Shown here: positions 33,984 through 42,845 of the stretch, in pieces
Layout of the letters: each line of letters opens with the position of its first letter
Position numbering within the stretch: position 1 is the stretch's first letter
Origin: Stenotrophomonas nitritireducens
GTDB taxonomy: Bacteria; Pseudomonadota; Gammaproteobacteria; Xanthomonadales; Xanthomonadaceae
NCBI RefSeq assembly: GCF_001700965.1
Contig: NZ_CP016756.1
Coordinates: 3,400,501-3,464,500 of the forward strand
Length of the DNA: 64,000 bases
Direction of reading: 5' to 3'
Notes under the pieces: model-generated
The model's database searches: none
The model's input: the letters and a program-made list of their open reading frames with translations, nothing else
Told to the model about the DNA's origin: nothing
Translations under genes and position numbers: made by a program

Positions 33984-35202
33984 GTCATGGCGCCGTTCAA
34001 CGCTGGGCGAAATTGCCCGTGTCACTTCGGGCGGAACCCCTGATCGAAGCCGACCTGACTACTGGGGCGGCGATGTGCCCTGGGTCACGACCGGCGAGAT
34101 TCAATTCAACACAATCACTGACACCGTCGAAAAGATCACCGCAGCGGGTTTGCAGAATTCCTCAGCCAAGCTCTTTCCACCGGGCACGCTGTTGATGGCC
34201 ATGTATGGGCAGGGTAAGACGCGGGGGCAGGTTGCGAAACTGAGCATTGACGCCGCGACTAATCAAGCTTGTGCAGCGATCCAACTACGGGACAAGCACG
34301 ACGTTGACTTCTACTTTCAGTACCTGACCTCTCAATACGAGGAGCTGCGCGAACTGGGCAATGCCGGGACACAAAAAAACCTGAACGGAGGAATCATCAA
34401 GGGTTTGGGTGTTCCAGTGCCCCCTTACTGCGAGCAGCGCCGCATCGCCGAAATCCTTTCGACCTGGGATCAAGCCATCGCCACTGCGGAGCGGCTGCTG
34501 GCGAACAGCCAGCGGTGCACCCGTGACCTGATGGTGTCGATGTTGTCAGGCCGCCGCCGTTTTCCTGGGTTCACGGGTAAGTGGCGTTACGTGGATTTCG
34601 ATGCCGTCTTTGAAAGGGTTACGCGCAAAAACAACACGCAGAACACCAATGTGTTGACGATCTCGGCGGAGCATGGGCTCATCAGTCAACGCGACTACTT
34701 CAACAAGTCCGTCGCCAGTGCCAACCTCAGTGGCTACACGCTGCTGTATCGGTATGACTTCGCTTACAACAAGAGCTATTCGACAGGCTACCCGATGGGG
34801 GCCATCAAGCCACTTCTGGACTATGACGCGGGTGTTGTGTCGAGCCTGTACCTCTGCTTCAAATTGCGCGACGACGTGGACGCCGACTTCGACTTCTTCC
34901 GTCATTACTTTGAAGCGGGCCTGCTGAATCAGGAGATTGAAGGCGTCGCACAAGAAGGTGCGCGAAACCACGGCCTGCTGAACGTGAGCGTGACAGACTT
35001 CTTCAAACTGCAGCTCCACATTCCCAACGCGCCAGAGCAGCGGCGCATTGCCGAGGTCATCAATGTCGCCAGGGCTGAGGAGGCGCGGCTGCAGGCTCAA
35101 GTGCAGGCCTTGCGACAAGAAAAATCCGCCCTGATGTCCCAGCTCCTGACTGGCAAACGCCGCGTCAAGCTGCCCGAAGCCGAAACCGAGGCGCAGGCAT
35201 GA
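33973..35202 (+). CDS. hsdS: Type I restriction specificity subunit, full length
   Basis: A 409-residue HsdS with two target-recognition domains. TRD1 spans about 1-155 (LGEIARVTSGGTPDRSRPDY, YCEQRRIAEILSTWDQAIATAE as central conserved region). TRD2 runs about 190-360 (ending PEQRRIAEVINVARAEEARL). The two conserved helices QRRIAEIL and QRRIAEVI show the expected internal repeat. The ATG at 33973 has AGGGA seven bases upstream; a GTG one codon earlier is also possible. It overlaps the rhuM end and is overlapped by hsdR (ATGA). Confidence 0.94.
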   Translation: MLPKSWRRSTLGEIARVTSGGTPDRSRPDYWGGDVPWVTTGEIQFNTITDTVEKITAAGLQNSSAKLFPPGTLLMAMYGQGKTRGQVAKLSIDAATNQACAAIQLRDKHDVDFYFQYLTSQYEELRELGNAGTQKNLNGGIIKGLGVPVPPYCEQRRIAEILSTWDQAIATAERLLANSQRCTRDLMVSMLSGRRRFPGFTGKWRYVDFDAVFERVTRKNNTQNTNVLTISAEHGLISQRDYFNKSVASANLSGYTLLYRYDFAYNKSYSTGYPMGAIKPLLDYDAGVVSSLYLCFKLRDDVDADFDFFRHYFEAGLLNQEIEGVAQEGARNHGLLNVSVTDFFKLQLHIPNAPEQRRIAEVINVARAEEARLQAQVQALRQEKSALMSQLLTGKRRVKLPEAETEAQA

Positions 35203-38200
35203 ACACCACGCCCAACTCCCGAGAGCAGTACAGCGCCCACCTGCCCGCGCTGCACCTGCTGTGCAACCTGGGCTGGAACTTTCTGACCACGGCGCAGGCG
35301 CTGACTCTGCGCGGCAGCACGCGCGAGGTGCTGTTCAAGCCCCGGCTGATCGAGGTGCTGCAAACCCGGCGCTACGAATACAAGGGCCAGTGGTACCCGT
35401 TGTCGCCCAGCGGCATCGACCAGATCGTGCGGGAGTTGTCGGCGCTCAGTCTGGCTGAAGGGCTGATGCCCGCCAATGAGCGGCTGTATGGCAAGCTGGC
35501 GCTGGGCATCACGGTGACGGAGTTCATGCCCGATGGCAAAAAGCACCAGCCGACCATAGCGGTCATCGATTGGACTGACGCCACGGCCAACCTTTGGGAT
35601 GTGACCGAAGAGCTGGAGGTGCTGGCCGCGCAGGGCACGCACCACCGAACGCCCGATGTGGTGGCGTACGTGAACGGCATCCCGCTGGTCGTCATTGAGG
35701 CCAAGCGGCCGGAGTCGGGCGGCGGCAGCCACCCCGCCAAGGCGATGGTGACGGAGGGCATCAGCCAGCACCTGCGCAACCAGCGGCCTGATGAGATTCC
35801 CAACCTATTTGCCTATGCACAGCTGCTGCTGTCCATCAGCCAGACCGAGGGGCGCTACGGCACCACCCACACGGCGGCCAAGTTCTGGGCCAAGTGGCGT
35901 GAAGAGGAGTTTGACGAGGCCCACCTGCAGGCGCTCAAAAACCAGGCGTTGAAGCCGGATGTGCGCACTGCGCTGTTCGACGGCAAGCCTGCCGAGCTGG
36001 CCGCGTACTTCGACACGCTGTGGAGCGCCGCCATGCAGGCTACCGAGCAGGACCGCTTGCTGGTGAGCTTGTTGAACCCGGCACGGCTGCTCGAATTCCT
36101 GCGCGGCTATGTCCTGTTCGACCGCAAGGTGGGCAAGATCGTGGCCCGCTACCAGCAGTTCTTTGGCATCCGTGCGCTGCTGGCACGCATCAGCCAGAAG
36201 AAGCCCGAATCACAAGGCGGTGGCCGCGAGGGTGGCGTGGTGTGGCACACCACGGGGTCGGGCAAAAGCTTCACTATGGTGTTCCTGACCAAGGCGCTAC
36301 TGCTGGTGGATGCCTTGAAGGAATGCCGCATAGTGGTGGTGACCGACCGCATTGACCTGGAAACCCAGCTTGCCCGTAACTTCATGACCGGTGGCGCCTT
36401 TGGCTCCAGTATCGCCACGCAAAAAGAGGGTGAAAAAAGCCGCATTCTTTCTGGGCGCGACTTGGCTAAGCGTATTGGTACTGGCACGGAGCGCATCACC
36501 TTCACGCTGGTACACAAGTTCAATTCGGCATCCAAACTGCCGGAGTGCCGCAACGACTCGGCCGACATGATTGTGCTGGTGGACGAAGGCCACCGCAGCC
36601 ATGGCGGTGAAACGCATGAGCGCATGAAGAAGGCGCTGCCCAAGGCGGCCTACATCGCCTTCACCGGCACCCCGTTGCTCAAGGACGAAAAGACGGCCAA
36701 CAAGTTCGGCCCCATCGTGCATGCCTACACCATGCAGCGCGCGGTGGAGGACGAAACCGTGGCCCCGCTGCTGTACGAAGAGCGTGTACCCGAGTTGGAC
36801 ATCAACGAAGAGGCGGTGAACCGCTGGTTCGAGAAGATCACCAGCAACCTCAGCGATGCCCAGCGCACCGACCTGAAAAAGAAGTTCGCCAAGAAGGGCG
36901 CCATCTACGGTGCAGCCAACCGCATTGAGTTGATTGCCTGGGACATCGCCACCCACTTCAACGAGAACATCAAAAAGCTGGGTCTTGGCCTGAAGGGACA
37001 GGTTGCCACCGACAGCAAGCTCGACGCCATTCGCTACAAGAAGGCGCTGGACGACACCGGCTTGGTGACCAGTGCGGTGGTGATCTCGGCCCCGGACACG
37101 CGTGAAGGCAATTCCGATGTGGACGAGGACACGCTGCCCGAGGTGCAAAAGTGGTGGAAGCAAGCCATGGCCACCTGCGGCAACGATGCCGAGACCTATG
37201 AGAAGCAGGTGGTCAGTGACTTTGGTACGGACGGTGCCCCTGACTTGCTGATCGTTGTAGACAAGCTGCTGACGGGCTTTGATGAGCCCCGCAACACGGT
37301 GCTGTACATCGACAAGCCCCTGAAAGGACACAATCTGATTCAGGCCGTGGCACGCGTCAACCGCCTGCATGACGCCAAGCGTTACGGCGTACTGGTGGAC
37401 TATCGAGGGATCTTGAAGGAACTCGACACTGCCATCCGCTCCTACCAGGACTTGGAAGCTCGCACGCAAGGCGGCTTTGACATCAGCGACCTGGAGGGCC
37501 TGTGCCGACAGTTCAACACGGAGTACAAGCGCCTGCCTGCTTTGCACGATGCACTGTGGTCGTTCTTCAAGTCGGTAACCAACAAGCTCGACAGCGAGCA
37601 GTACCGGCAGGTACTGGCACCGAAATTTGTGAAGGGTAGCGATGGCGAGGAGTATGACGAGCGGCAGAAGCTGCGAGACGACTTCTACGAGGCACTGACA
37701 GCATTTGGCCTGTGCTTGCAGACAGCGCTTTCATCCCGCAGCTTCTTCGAGGACAAGAGCTTTTCTGAAGCGCAGATCGCCCGGTACAAGGCTGATCTCC
37801 GCTTCTTCACCGAGCTGCGCCAGACCGCTCGTCGTGATGCGATGGAGACGGTGGATTACAGCGTCTTTGAAGAGCAAATCCGAAAGCTGGTGGACAAACA
37901 GGTCATCGGAACGGAAGTGCGAGACCCTGATGGCGTCTATCTGGTGCACCAATTGGGGCAGGCGGAAGACCCGAAGGACTGGTCGGAAGAGAAAACGCGC
38001 AACGAGACGGACATGATCCGTACCCGGCTGCGCAAAACCATCGAGCAGGAGCTGGCGGCCGACCCCTATGCACAGAAAGTGTTTGGCGAGCTGCTGCGTC
38101 AGGCCATCGCTGAAGCGGAGGCCATGTTCGACCATCCATTGAAGCAGTACGCCCTGTTCAAGTCCTTTGAAGAAAAGCTGGACGCCCGTTCCGCCCCGGA

Positions 38201-38510
38201 TCTGCCGGATGCTTTGGCAGACAAGCCAAATGCCAAGGTCTACTTTGGCGCAATGCGTCTCGTGCTGGGGGACGAGACCTTTGCAGGGTTGAATGGGGAT
38301 TTGAAGGACAAGCTGGTGCAACAAGCGATTGCCATGGACACCGTGGTGCGCGACGCAGTGGCAGAGAACTCACTTAACCCACAGAACATTGAGGCTGCCA
38401 TTCGCAAGGGTCTGTTGCCCCTGTTGTTTGGCACGCTGGGCTTGGACAACGCCAAGTTGGTGGTCGAGCAAGTGATCCAGATCACGCGTATCGGTTTGAT
38501 CAGGTCTTGA
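35199..38510 (+). CDS. hsdR: Type I restriction endonuclease motor subunit
   Basis: HsdR (1103 residues) cuts DNA after ATP-driven translocation when sites are unmodified. The N-terminal nuclease domain has HRTPDVVAYVNGIPLVVIEA-type residues: Asp in TPDVV and the ExK in IEAKRP. The helicase motor shows motif I TTGSGKSFTMVF, motif II VDEGHRSHGG, motif III AFTGTPLLKDE and later QAVARVNRLHD. All catalytic features needed for restriction are intact. The start overlaps the hsdS stop (ATGA at 35199-35202). A metallopeptidase gene follows directly. Confidence 0.97.
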   Translation: MNTTPNSREQYSAHLPALHLLCNLGWNFLTTAQALTLRGSTREVLFKPRLIEVLQTRRYEYKGQWYPLSPSGIDQIVRELSALSLAEGLMPANERLYGKLALGITVTEFMPDGKKHQPTIAVIDWTDATANLWDVTEELEVLAAQGTHHRTPDVVAYVNGIPLVVIEAKRPESGGGSHPAKAMVTEGISQHLRNQRPDEIPNLFAYAQLLLSISQTEGRYGTTHTAAKFWAKWREEEFDEAHLQALKNQALKPDVRTALFDGKPAELAAYFDTLWSAAMQATEQDRLLVSLLNPARLLEFLRGYVLFDRKVGKIVARYQQFFGIRALLARISQKKPESQGGGREGGVVWHTTGSGKSFTMVFLTKALLLVDALKECRIVVVTDRIDLETQLARNFMTGGAFGSSIATQKEGEKSRILSGRDLAKRIGTGTERITFTLVHKFNSASKLPECRNDSADMIVLVDEGHRSHGGETHERMKKALPKAAYIAFTGTPLLKDEKTANKFGPIVHAYTMQRAVEDETVAPLLYEERVPELDINEEAVNRWFEKITSNLSDAQRTDLKKKFAKKGAIYGAANRIELIAWDIATHFNENIKKLGLGLKGQVATDSKLDAIRYKKALDDTGLVTSAVVISAPDTREGNSDVDEDTLPEVQKWWKQAMATCGNDAETYEKQVVSDFGTDGAPDLLIVVDKLLTGFDEPRNTVLYIDKPLKGHNLIQAVARVNRLHDAKRYGVLVDYRGILKELDTAIRSYQDLEARTQGGFDISDLEGLCRQFNTEYKRLPALHDALWSFFKSVTNKLDSEQYRQVLAPKFVKGSDGEEYDERQKLRDDFYEALTAFGLCLQTALSSRSFFEDKSFSEAQIARYKADLRFFTELRQTARRDAMETVDYSVFEEQIRKLVDKQVIGTEVRDPDGVYLVHQLGQAEDPKDWSEEKTRNETDMIRTRLRKTIEQELAADPYAQKVFGELLRQAIAEAEAMFDHPLKQYALFKSFEEKLDARSAPDLPDALADKPNAKVYFGAMRLVLGDETFAGLNGDLKDKLVQQAIAMDTVVRDAVAENSLNPQNIEAAIRKGLLPLLFGTLGLDNAKLVVEQVIQITRIGLIRS

Positions 38511-38512
38511 GC

Positions 38513-39262
38513 ATGCCGATGTGTGAACAACTATCCCAGCACCGCATCGCTTATGGCGATGAAGTCATTGCGTTTCATCTGCGCCGTCAGCCATCACGGT
38601 CAGTGACGCGTGTCGCCATTCATGTGGAGCCGGACGCACGCGTGCTGGTGGATGCCTCCGATACGGCACCATTGGCAGAGGTTTTGGCTGCGGTGAAAAA
38701 ACGTGCGCGTTGGATCAGTCAGCATGTCAGTGCTGCCAAGGTGCGATTGGCCCATGTGCTGCCTAGAGAGTACGTGAGTGGTGAATCATTGCACTACCTG
38801 GGCCGGCGTTATCGCCTGAAGGTTGTTATCGACGCAGGATCAAAGGCCCAAGCTAGGATGCGGGGTGCTTTCATCGTCGTGACGACACCAGAGCAAGCGC
38901 CAGCCAAGATCAAAAAAGCGTTGGATGTCTGGTATCGCCAGCGAGCGCGGGAGGTGTTTGCTGACCGGCTTGCGGTAGTTTCAGTTCCCCTCCGGTGGAT
39001 CAAGCAGCTTCCATCAACACGCCTGCAGTTCATGACTGTGCAATGGGGAAGTTGCTCACCCTTGGGCCGCATCACACTGAACCCGTTGCTGGTGAAGGCC
39101 CCACGTGAGTGCATCGACTACGTGCTGCTTCATGAGTTGTGTCACCTTCTTCACCACAATCACAGTCCAAAGTTCTATCGGACACTTGATCGACACATGC
39201 CTAACTGGAGAGCTGTCAAGGAGAAGCTCGACAATATGGCTGAGGAAGTATTTCGAATCTAG
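38513..39262 (+). CDS. YgjP/SprT-like M48-type metallopeptidase (DUF45)
   Basis: A 249-residue protein of the YgjP family with the zinc motif LLHELCHLLHHNHSPKF (HEXXH plus a third histidine) and the preceding QWGSCSPLGRITLNPLL typical of this family. These genes are frequently attached to type I restriction operons, with unknown role. An ATG at 38513 was taken. A TTG at 38507 overlaps the hsdR stop. It is the last gene of the operon; no clear terminator follows. Confidence 0.9.
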   Translation: MPMCEQLSQHRIAYGDEVIAFHLRRQPSRSVTRVAIHVEPDARVLVDASDTAPLAEVLAAVKKRARWISQHVSAAKVRLAHVLPREYVSGESLHYLGRRYRLKVVIDAGSKAQARMRGAFIVVTTPEQAPAKIKKALDVWYRQRAREVFADRLAVVSVPLRWIKQLPSTRLQFMTVQWGSCSPLGRITLNPLLVKAPRECIDYVLLHELCHLLHHNHSPKFYRTLDRHMPNWRAVKEKLDNMAEEVFRI

Positions 39263-39584
39263 TGTGATGGTAGCTGGGGTTTCAGTTATTCAAAATAATT
39301 TCAAACACATATTACCTAGTTGATGCCGGTGGTTGCTGGCTTCGCGTGTCGATGCTCCGCAATGAAGCATCTTCCTTGGGTATGGCTGTATGAAAGAAAG
39401 ATCCGATTGTCTGTACTGTGTTTTGGTTGTCGCAGCCTCCATCATCGCTGCGGTTGCTCGGTGTGCTCTGTCTTCGGGCAGTGAAGACATCGAACCCTTT
39501 AATTGATACTGCATTGGCATACGCACAAGGCCCGGCATCGTCCGGGCCTTGTGCGTTTGTGCCATAAGAAGCGAGGAAAATACG
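39263..39584. other. Gene-free stretch between the restriction operon and the DUF932 cassette
   Basis: 322 bases without a supported gene. The first part is AT-rich (TCAAAATAATTTCAAACACA) and unlike its flanks. The last 65 bases hold a strong hairpin. A promoter for the downstream cassette is expected here but no clear sigma70 pair was found. Confidence 0.5.
39522..39555. terminator. Strong 14-bp hairpin before the DUF932 gene
   Basis: CGCACAAGGCCCGG-CATCGT-CCGGGCCTTGTGCG, followed by TTTG. It lies 30 bases before the next start codon, so it may work as a leader hairpin or attenuator as well as a terminator for the upstream operon. Confidence 0.6.
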
Positions 39585-40541
39585 ATGCATCTGGTTGAAA
39601 CGATGGCTTATGCGGGTGCTAAGCCGTGGCATGGTCTGGGCAATAAGCTTGAACAGCACCAGCCCATTGAGGTCTGGAAGCGTCAGGCAGGCATGGATTG
39701 GCAGATCGAGGACTCCGAGGTCCGCTTCATCACCGGTAGCAATGCCATCGGTGCCATCCACTCCTTCCCGGAGCAGAAGGTGCTCTATCGCTCCGATACC
39801 AGGGAGCCGCTGGCTGTCGTCTCCAAGCGGTTCAAGGTTGTCCAGCCGGGAGAGATCCTGGAGTTCTACCGTGACCTGACGCATCACAGTGGCTTTGAAC
39901 TGGAGACGGCGGGGGTGCTCAAGGGTGGCAAGAAGTTCTGGGCCATGGCTCGGACGGGCCAGAGCACTTCGCTGAAGGGGCGTGACCGGGTGGATGGCTA
40001 TCTTTTGCTTGCTACTGCCTGTGACGGTACGTTGGCCACGACGGCGCAGTTCACCTCGGTGCGCGTGGTGTGCAACAACACCCTGCAGATCGCTCTGGGA
40101 GACAGCAGCGGAGCCATCAAGGTCCCGCATCGTAGTCAATTCGATCCGGATGCTGTGAAGCGCCAGTTGGGGATCACCGTCTCGACCTGGGACAACTTCG
40201 TGTCTCGCATGAAAGCCCTCTGTGACCGTCCAGTTGACCCCGATACGGTCGATGGTCTGTTGCGACGGGTGCTTACCTACCAAGGCCAGGGCACCACCGC
40301 TGAAGTCGTCAACGAACAGGCGCTGGCCAGTGTCCGTGCCCTGTTTGAGGGCGGCGGTCGTGGCGCGTTGTTGCCTTCCAGCCGTGCAACGGCCTGGGGC
40401 GTACTCAACAGCGTCACGGAGTACGTTGACCACCACCGACGAGCTCGTAGCGATGATCACCGCCGTGATGCGGCATGGTTCGGTGCTGGAGCTCAGCTCA
40501 AGCAGCGCGCGTGGGATGAAGTGATGAAGTTGGTGGCCTGA
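39585..40541 (+). CDS. DUF932 domain protein (phage/plasmid-like)
   Basis: A 318-residue DUF932 protein, a family found on plasmids, phages and integrative elements with no settled function. It starts MHLVETMAYAGAKPWHGLG, a hallmark, followed by VLYRSDTREPLAVVSKRFKV and later LLLATACDGTLATTAQFTSV. GAGGA lies before the ATG. The stop and next start overlap (TGATG), so it forms a tight cassette with the RadC-like and YqaJ genes. A scrap of a second DUF932 gene lies at 51.3 kb. Confidence 0.92.
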   Translation: MHLVETMAYAGAKPWHGLGNKLEQHQPIEVWKRQAGMDWQIEDSEVRFITGSNAIGAIHSFPEQKVLYRSDTREPLAVVSKRFKVVQPGEILEFYRDLTHHSGFELETAGVLKGGKKFWAMARTGQSTSLKGRDRVDGYLLLATACDGTLATTAQFTSVRVVCNNTLQIALGDSSGAIKVPHRSQFDPDAVKRQLGITVSTWDNFVSRMKALCDRPVDPDTVDGLLRRVLTYQGQGTTAEVVNEQALASVRALFEGGGRGALLPSSRATAWGVLNSVTEYVDHHRRARSDDHRRDAAWFGAGAQLKQRAWDEVMKLVA

Positions 40542-41050
40542 TGGAAGCGCAGGCCTATCACATGACCACATTAGGGGCCGGATCCAATGAGGAGGAGAGC
40601 AGGATCCGGGTACGTGAGGACAGGACGATTGCGAGGGCGCTGCAGATCCTGCAGAAACGGGCATCGTTGCCAGGGGAGGTGCTGGGAGGAGCAACCCAGG
40701 GTGCATTGTTCTTCCGGCTACGTCTGGGAGGCGAAGACCGCGAGCATTTCGAGGTTGCCTTTCTCAACACGCAGTTCCAGCTCATCGCAGTTGAGCGGTT
40801 TTTCTCAGGGACGATTGATGCAGCCGAGGTCCATCCTCGGATCGTGGTTCAGAGGGCACTTGCCCACAATGCATCGGCGGTACTCATGGCTCACAACCAT
40901 CCAAGCGGTAGCCTGCAGCCCTCTGCGTCAGATCGGGCAGTCACGGCGCGGCTGAAGGCTGCCTTGGACACCGTGGACGTGAGGTTGTTGGACCATTTCG
41001 TTGTCACCAGCCATGAGGTGGTTTCGATGGCCTCTCAAGGCATGGTCTGA
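40541..41050 (+). CDS. RadC-like JAB/MPN domain protein
   Basis: A 169-residue JAB-domain protein. The JAMM metal motif is complete: HNHPSGSLQPSASD with upstream Glu in the VERFFSGTID region, and LLDHFVVTSHEVVSM as the closing strand. Chromosomal RadC has an extra N-terminal helix-hairpin-helix domain; this short form is the mobile-element type and its role is unknown, despite the old name suggesting DNA repair. It is coupled to the DUF932 gene upstream. Confidence 0.93.
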   Translation: MEAQAYHMTTLGAGSNEEESRIRVREDRTIARALQILQKRASLPGEVLGGATQGALFFRLRLGGEDREHFEVAFLNTQFQLIAVERFFSGTIDAAEVHPRIVVQRALAHNASAVLMAHNHPSGSLQPSASDRAVTARLKAALDTVDVRLLDHFVVTSHEVVSMASQGMV

Positions 41051-41172
41051 CAGACCTGCAGCGAGCAGTGCTGTCGGTTTGCCCATCCATCTTGCTCACA
41101 TCGATAGCTTGAAATGAAAGACCTGACCAAGGCCGCCCATCAAGGCGGCCTTTTCTATTCCGGAGATTGCCA

Positions 41173-42162
41173 ATGAGCAAGCACACCGCGTTGCGTTTGG
41201 TTGATACGCGTTCACTGGATCGCCAGCAGTGGCTGGAGGTCCGCAATGGCGGCATCGGTAGTTCGGATGCCGCCACCGCCGTCGGGTTGAACCCCTACAA
41301 GAGCCAGCTGGAGCTGTGGCAGGAGAAGACGGGGCGCAAGCCGATGGAAGAGATCCCCCCTGGACAAGACGATCCCCGCTACTGGGGAACCCTGCTCGAA
41401 CCCATGGTGGCCACGGCTTACCAGGAGCGCACGGGCAACCGGGTACGCCGGGTCAATGCCGTTCTGCAGCACCCGACCTTCCCGCACATGCTGGCCAATC
41501 TCGATCGTGAGGTGGTCGGTTCGCCAGAGGTCCAGATTCTCGAGTGTAAGACGGCAGGGGAATTCGGCTCCCGGCTCTGGAAGGACGGGGTGCCTGAGTA
41601 CGTACAACTGCAGGTACAGCACCAGTTGGCAGTGACGGGGAAGCAGGCAGCAGATGTGGCGGTGCTGTTGTGCGGTCAGGCTCTGCAGATCCACCGCATT
41701 GAACGAGACGAAGAGGTCATCAGTCGCTTGGTGGTACTGGAAGCCCGGTTCTGGGATCACGTTATCAACGACATCGAGCCACCAGCTGATGGTTCGGAGT
41801 CGGCGGCCAGAGCGCTTCGGAGCCTGTATCCGGGCAAAGACACGGTTGTCGACTTCAGCCAGGACGAGGTGCTGGTCGAGACGTTCTCTAACCTGGTGTC
41901 TCTCAACGAGGCAGTAGCAGAGCAAGAACAGCAGGCAGAGCTGCTGAAACAAACGCTGCAGCAAGCCATGGGCGATGCATCCGTTGCCAGGTTTGGCTCG
42001 TTGGGAGAGGTGATCTACCGCCGTAGCAAGGATGGCACGTCACTGGATACCAAGCGGCTCGCAGCCGAGCACCCGGAGATCGCCGCGGCCTACACGGTAG
42101 TCCGTCCGGGGTCGCGGCGATTCCGAATCAACACCACGATCAAAGAGGTCACATCATGCTGA
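41173..42162 (+). CDS. YqaJ-type viral recombinase / lambda-exonuclease family
   Basis: A 329-residue nuclease of the YqaJ family, 5'-3' exonucleases that work with a single-strand annealing protein in phage and ICE recombination. The N-terminal GGIGSSDAATAVGLNPY, the RYWGTLLEPMVA stretch, the LANLDREV region and ILECKTAGEF (the PD-(D/E)xK core) are all present. A helical C-terminal tail follows (AVAEQEQQAELLKQ). The annealing partner expected nearby is not visible. The ATG at 41173 was chosen over an in-frame TTG. It overlaps the next gene by seven bases. Confidence 0.9.
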   Translation: MSKHTALRLVDTRSLDRQQWLEVRNGGIGSSDAATAVGLNPYKSQLELWQEKTGRKPMEEIPPGQDDPRYWGTLLEPMVATAYQERTGNRVRRVNAVLQHPTFPHMLANLDREVVGSPEVQILECKTAGEFGSRLWKDGVPEYVQLQVQHQLAVTGKQAADVAVLLCGQALQIHRIERDEEVISRLVVLEARFWDHVINDIEPPADGSESAARALRSLYPGKDTVVDFSQDEVLVETFSNLVSLNEAVAEQEQQAELLKQTLQQAMGDASVARFGSLGEVIYRRSKDGTSLDTKRLAAEHPEIAAAYTVVRPGSRRFRINTTIKEVTSC

Positions 42163-42492
42163 AGGGACTGGCCATAACGCCGCCCGTGATTGGGCGTATT
42201 TCAATCGGCCGGGTAGTAGAGCGCAATGGCAAGCGGCTGCCAGAAAAGGACGATCAGTTCACCCTCACTAGCCAGGTACAGAACCGTGAGGGCTGGGTGC
42301 TGCACCCGCTGGATGAAGAGCTGCGTAAGGCATCGGAGGGTAACAAGCTGCGATCCATCCCGGTGCGCCTGCTCTTCGACGATCCAACCCTGAACCTCCG
42401 GGCTGACTACTCGCTGTTCAATCGCGAGAACGGAAGACCGCTGTGTGTAGGCAATGGAGACACCTGCCGGCGAGCTGGCCCTGAAGGCATGG
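42156..42492 (+). pseudogene. Start of an unknown ICE-type gene, cut by the IS3 element
   Basis: The frame gives about 112 native residues (MLKGLAITPPVIGRISIGRV, then DDQFTLTSQVQNREGW and RSIPVRLLFDDPTLNLRADY) before the left inverted repeat of the insertion sequence at 42493. This looks like the protein labelled 'hydrolase or metal-binding protein' that follows YqaJ in many integrative elements; the C-terminal part is gone and does not resume after the element. Without its tail it is probably inactive. Confidence 0.7.
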
Positions 42493-42555
42493 TGAATCGC
42501 CCAGGATTTCGTAGACACCTCGCAGCCATAAACTATGGCTTAGGCGGAGGTGGTT

Positions 42556-42828
42556 ATGAGCACGAAGCGTTACACGGATGAGTTCAAGATCGAGGCGGTT
42601 CGACAGATTGTCGAGTACGGCCGACCGGTAGCTGAGGTGGCTGAGCGACTAGGTGTGTCGGTCCATAGCTTGTATGGGTGGAGACGTCAGCACGGCCAGG
42701 GAGAGGTGGGGCGTCGCGTTGAGCAGGACCAGAACGCTGAGGTTCGTCGACTTAAGGCTGAGTTGCGTCGCGTCACTGAAGAGCGAGACATCCTAAAAAA
42801 AGCCGCCGCGTACTTTGCCAAGGGGTAA
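42556..42828 (+). CDS. IS3-family transposase OrfA
   Basis: The 90-residue N-terminal protein has a helix-turn-helix (YTDEFKIEAVRQIVEYGRPV, VAERLGVSVHSLYGWRR) and a leucine-zipper-like coiled coil (EVRRLKAELRRVTEERDILK). A run of seven A at 42795-42801 near its end is a probable -1 frameshift site; from there the OrfB frame is open to 43697, which would make the OrfAB transposase. Confidence 0.92.
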   Translation: MSTKRYTDEFKIEAVRQIVEYGRPVAEVAERLGVSVHSLYGWRRQHGQGEVGRRVEQDQNAEVRRLKAELRRVTEERDILKKAAAYFAKG

Positions 42829-42845
42829 GAGCAAAGTACGCCTTC

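Noticed and set aside
36297-37547. 416-codon minus-strand frame
   Set aside because: Antisense of hsdR, no motif and no ribosome site.
39312-40706. 464-codon minus-strand frame across the DUF932 gene
   Set aside because: Antisense of the intact DUF932 and RadC-like genes. Codon phase and start context favour the plus strand.
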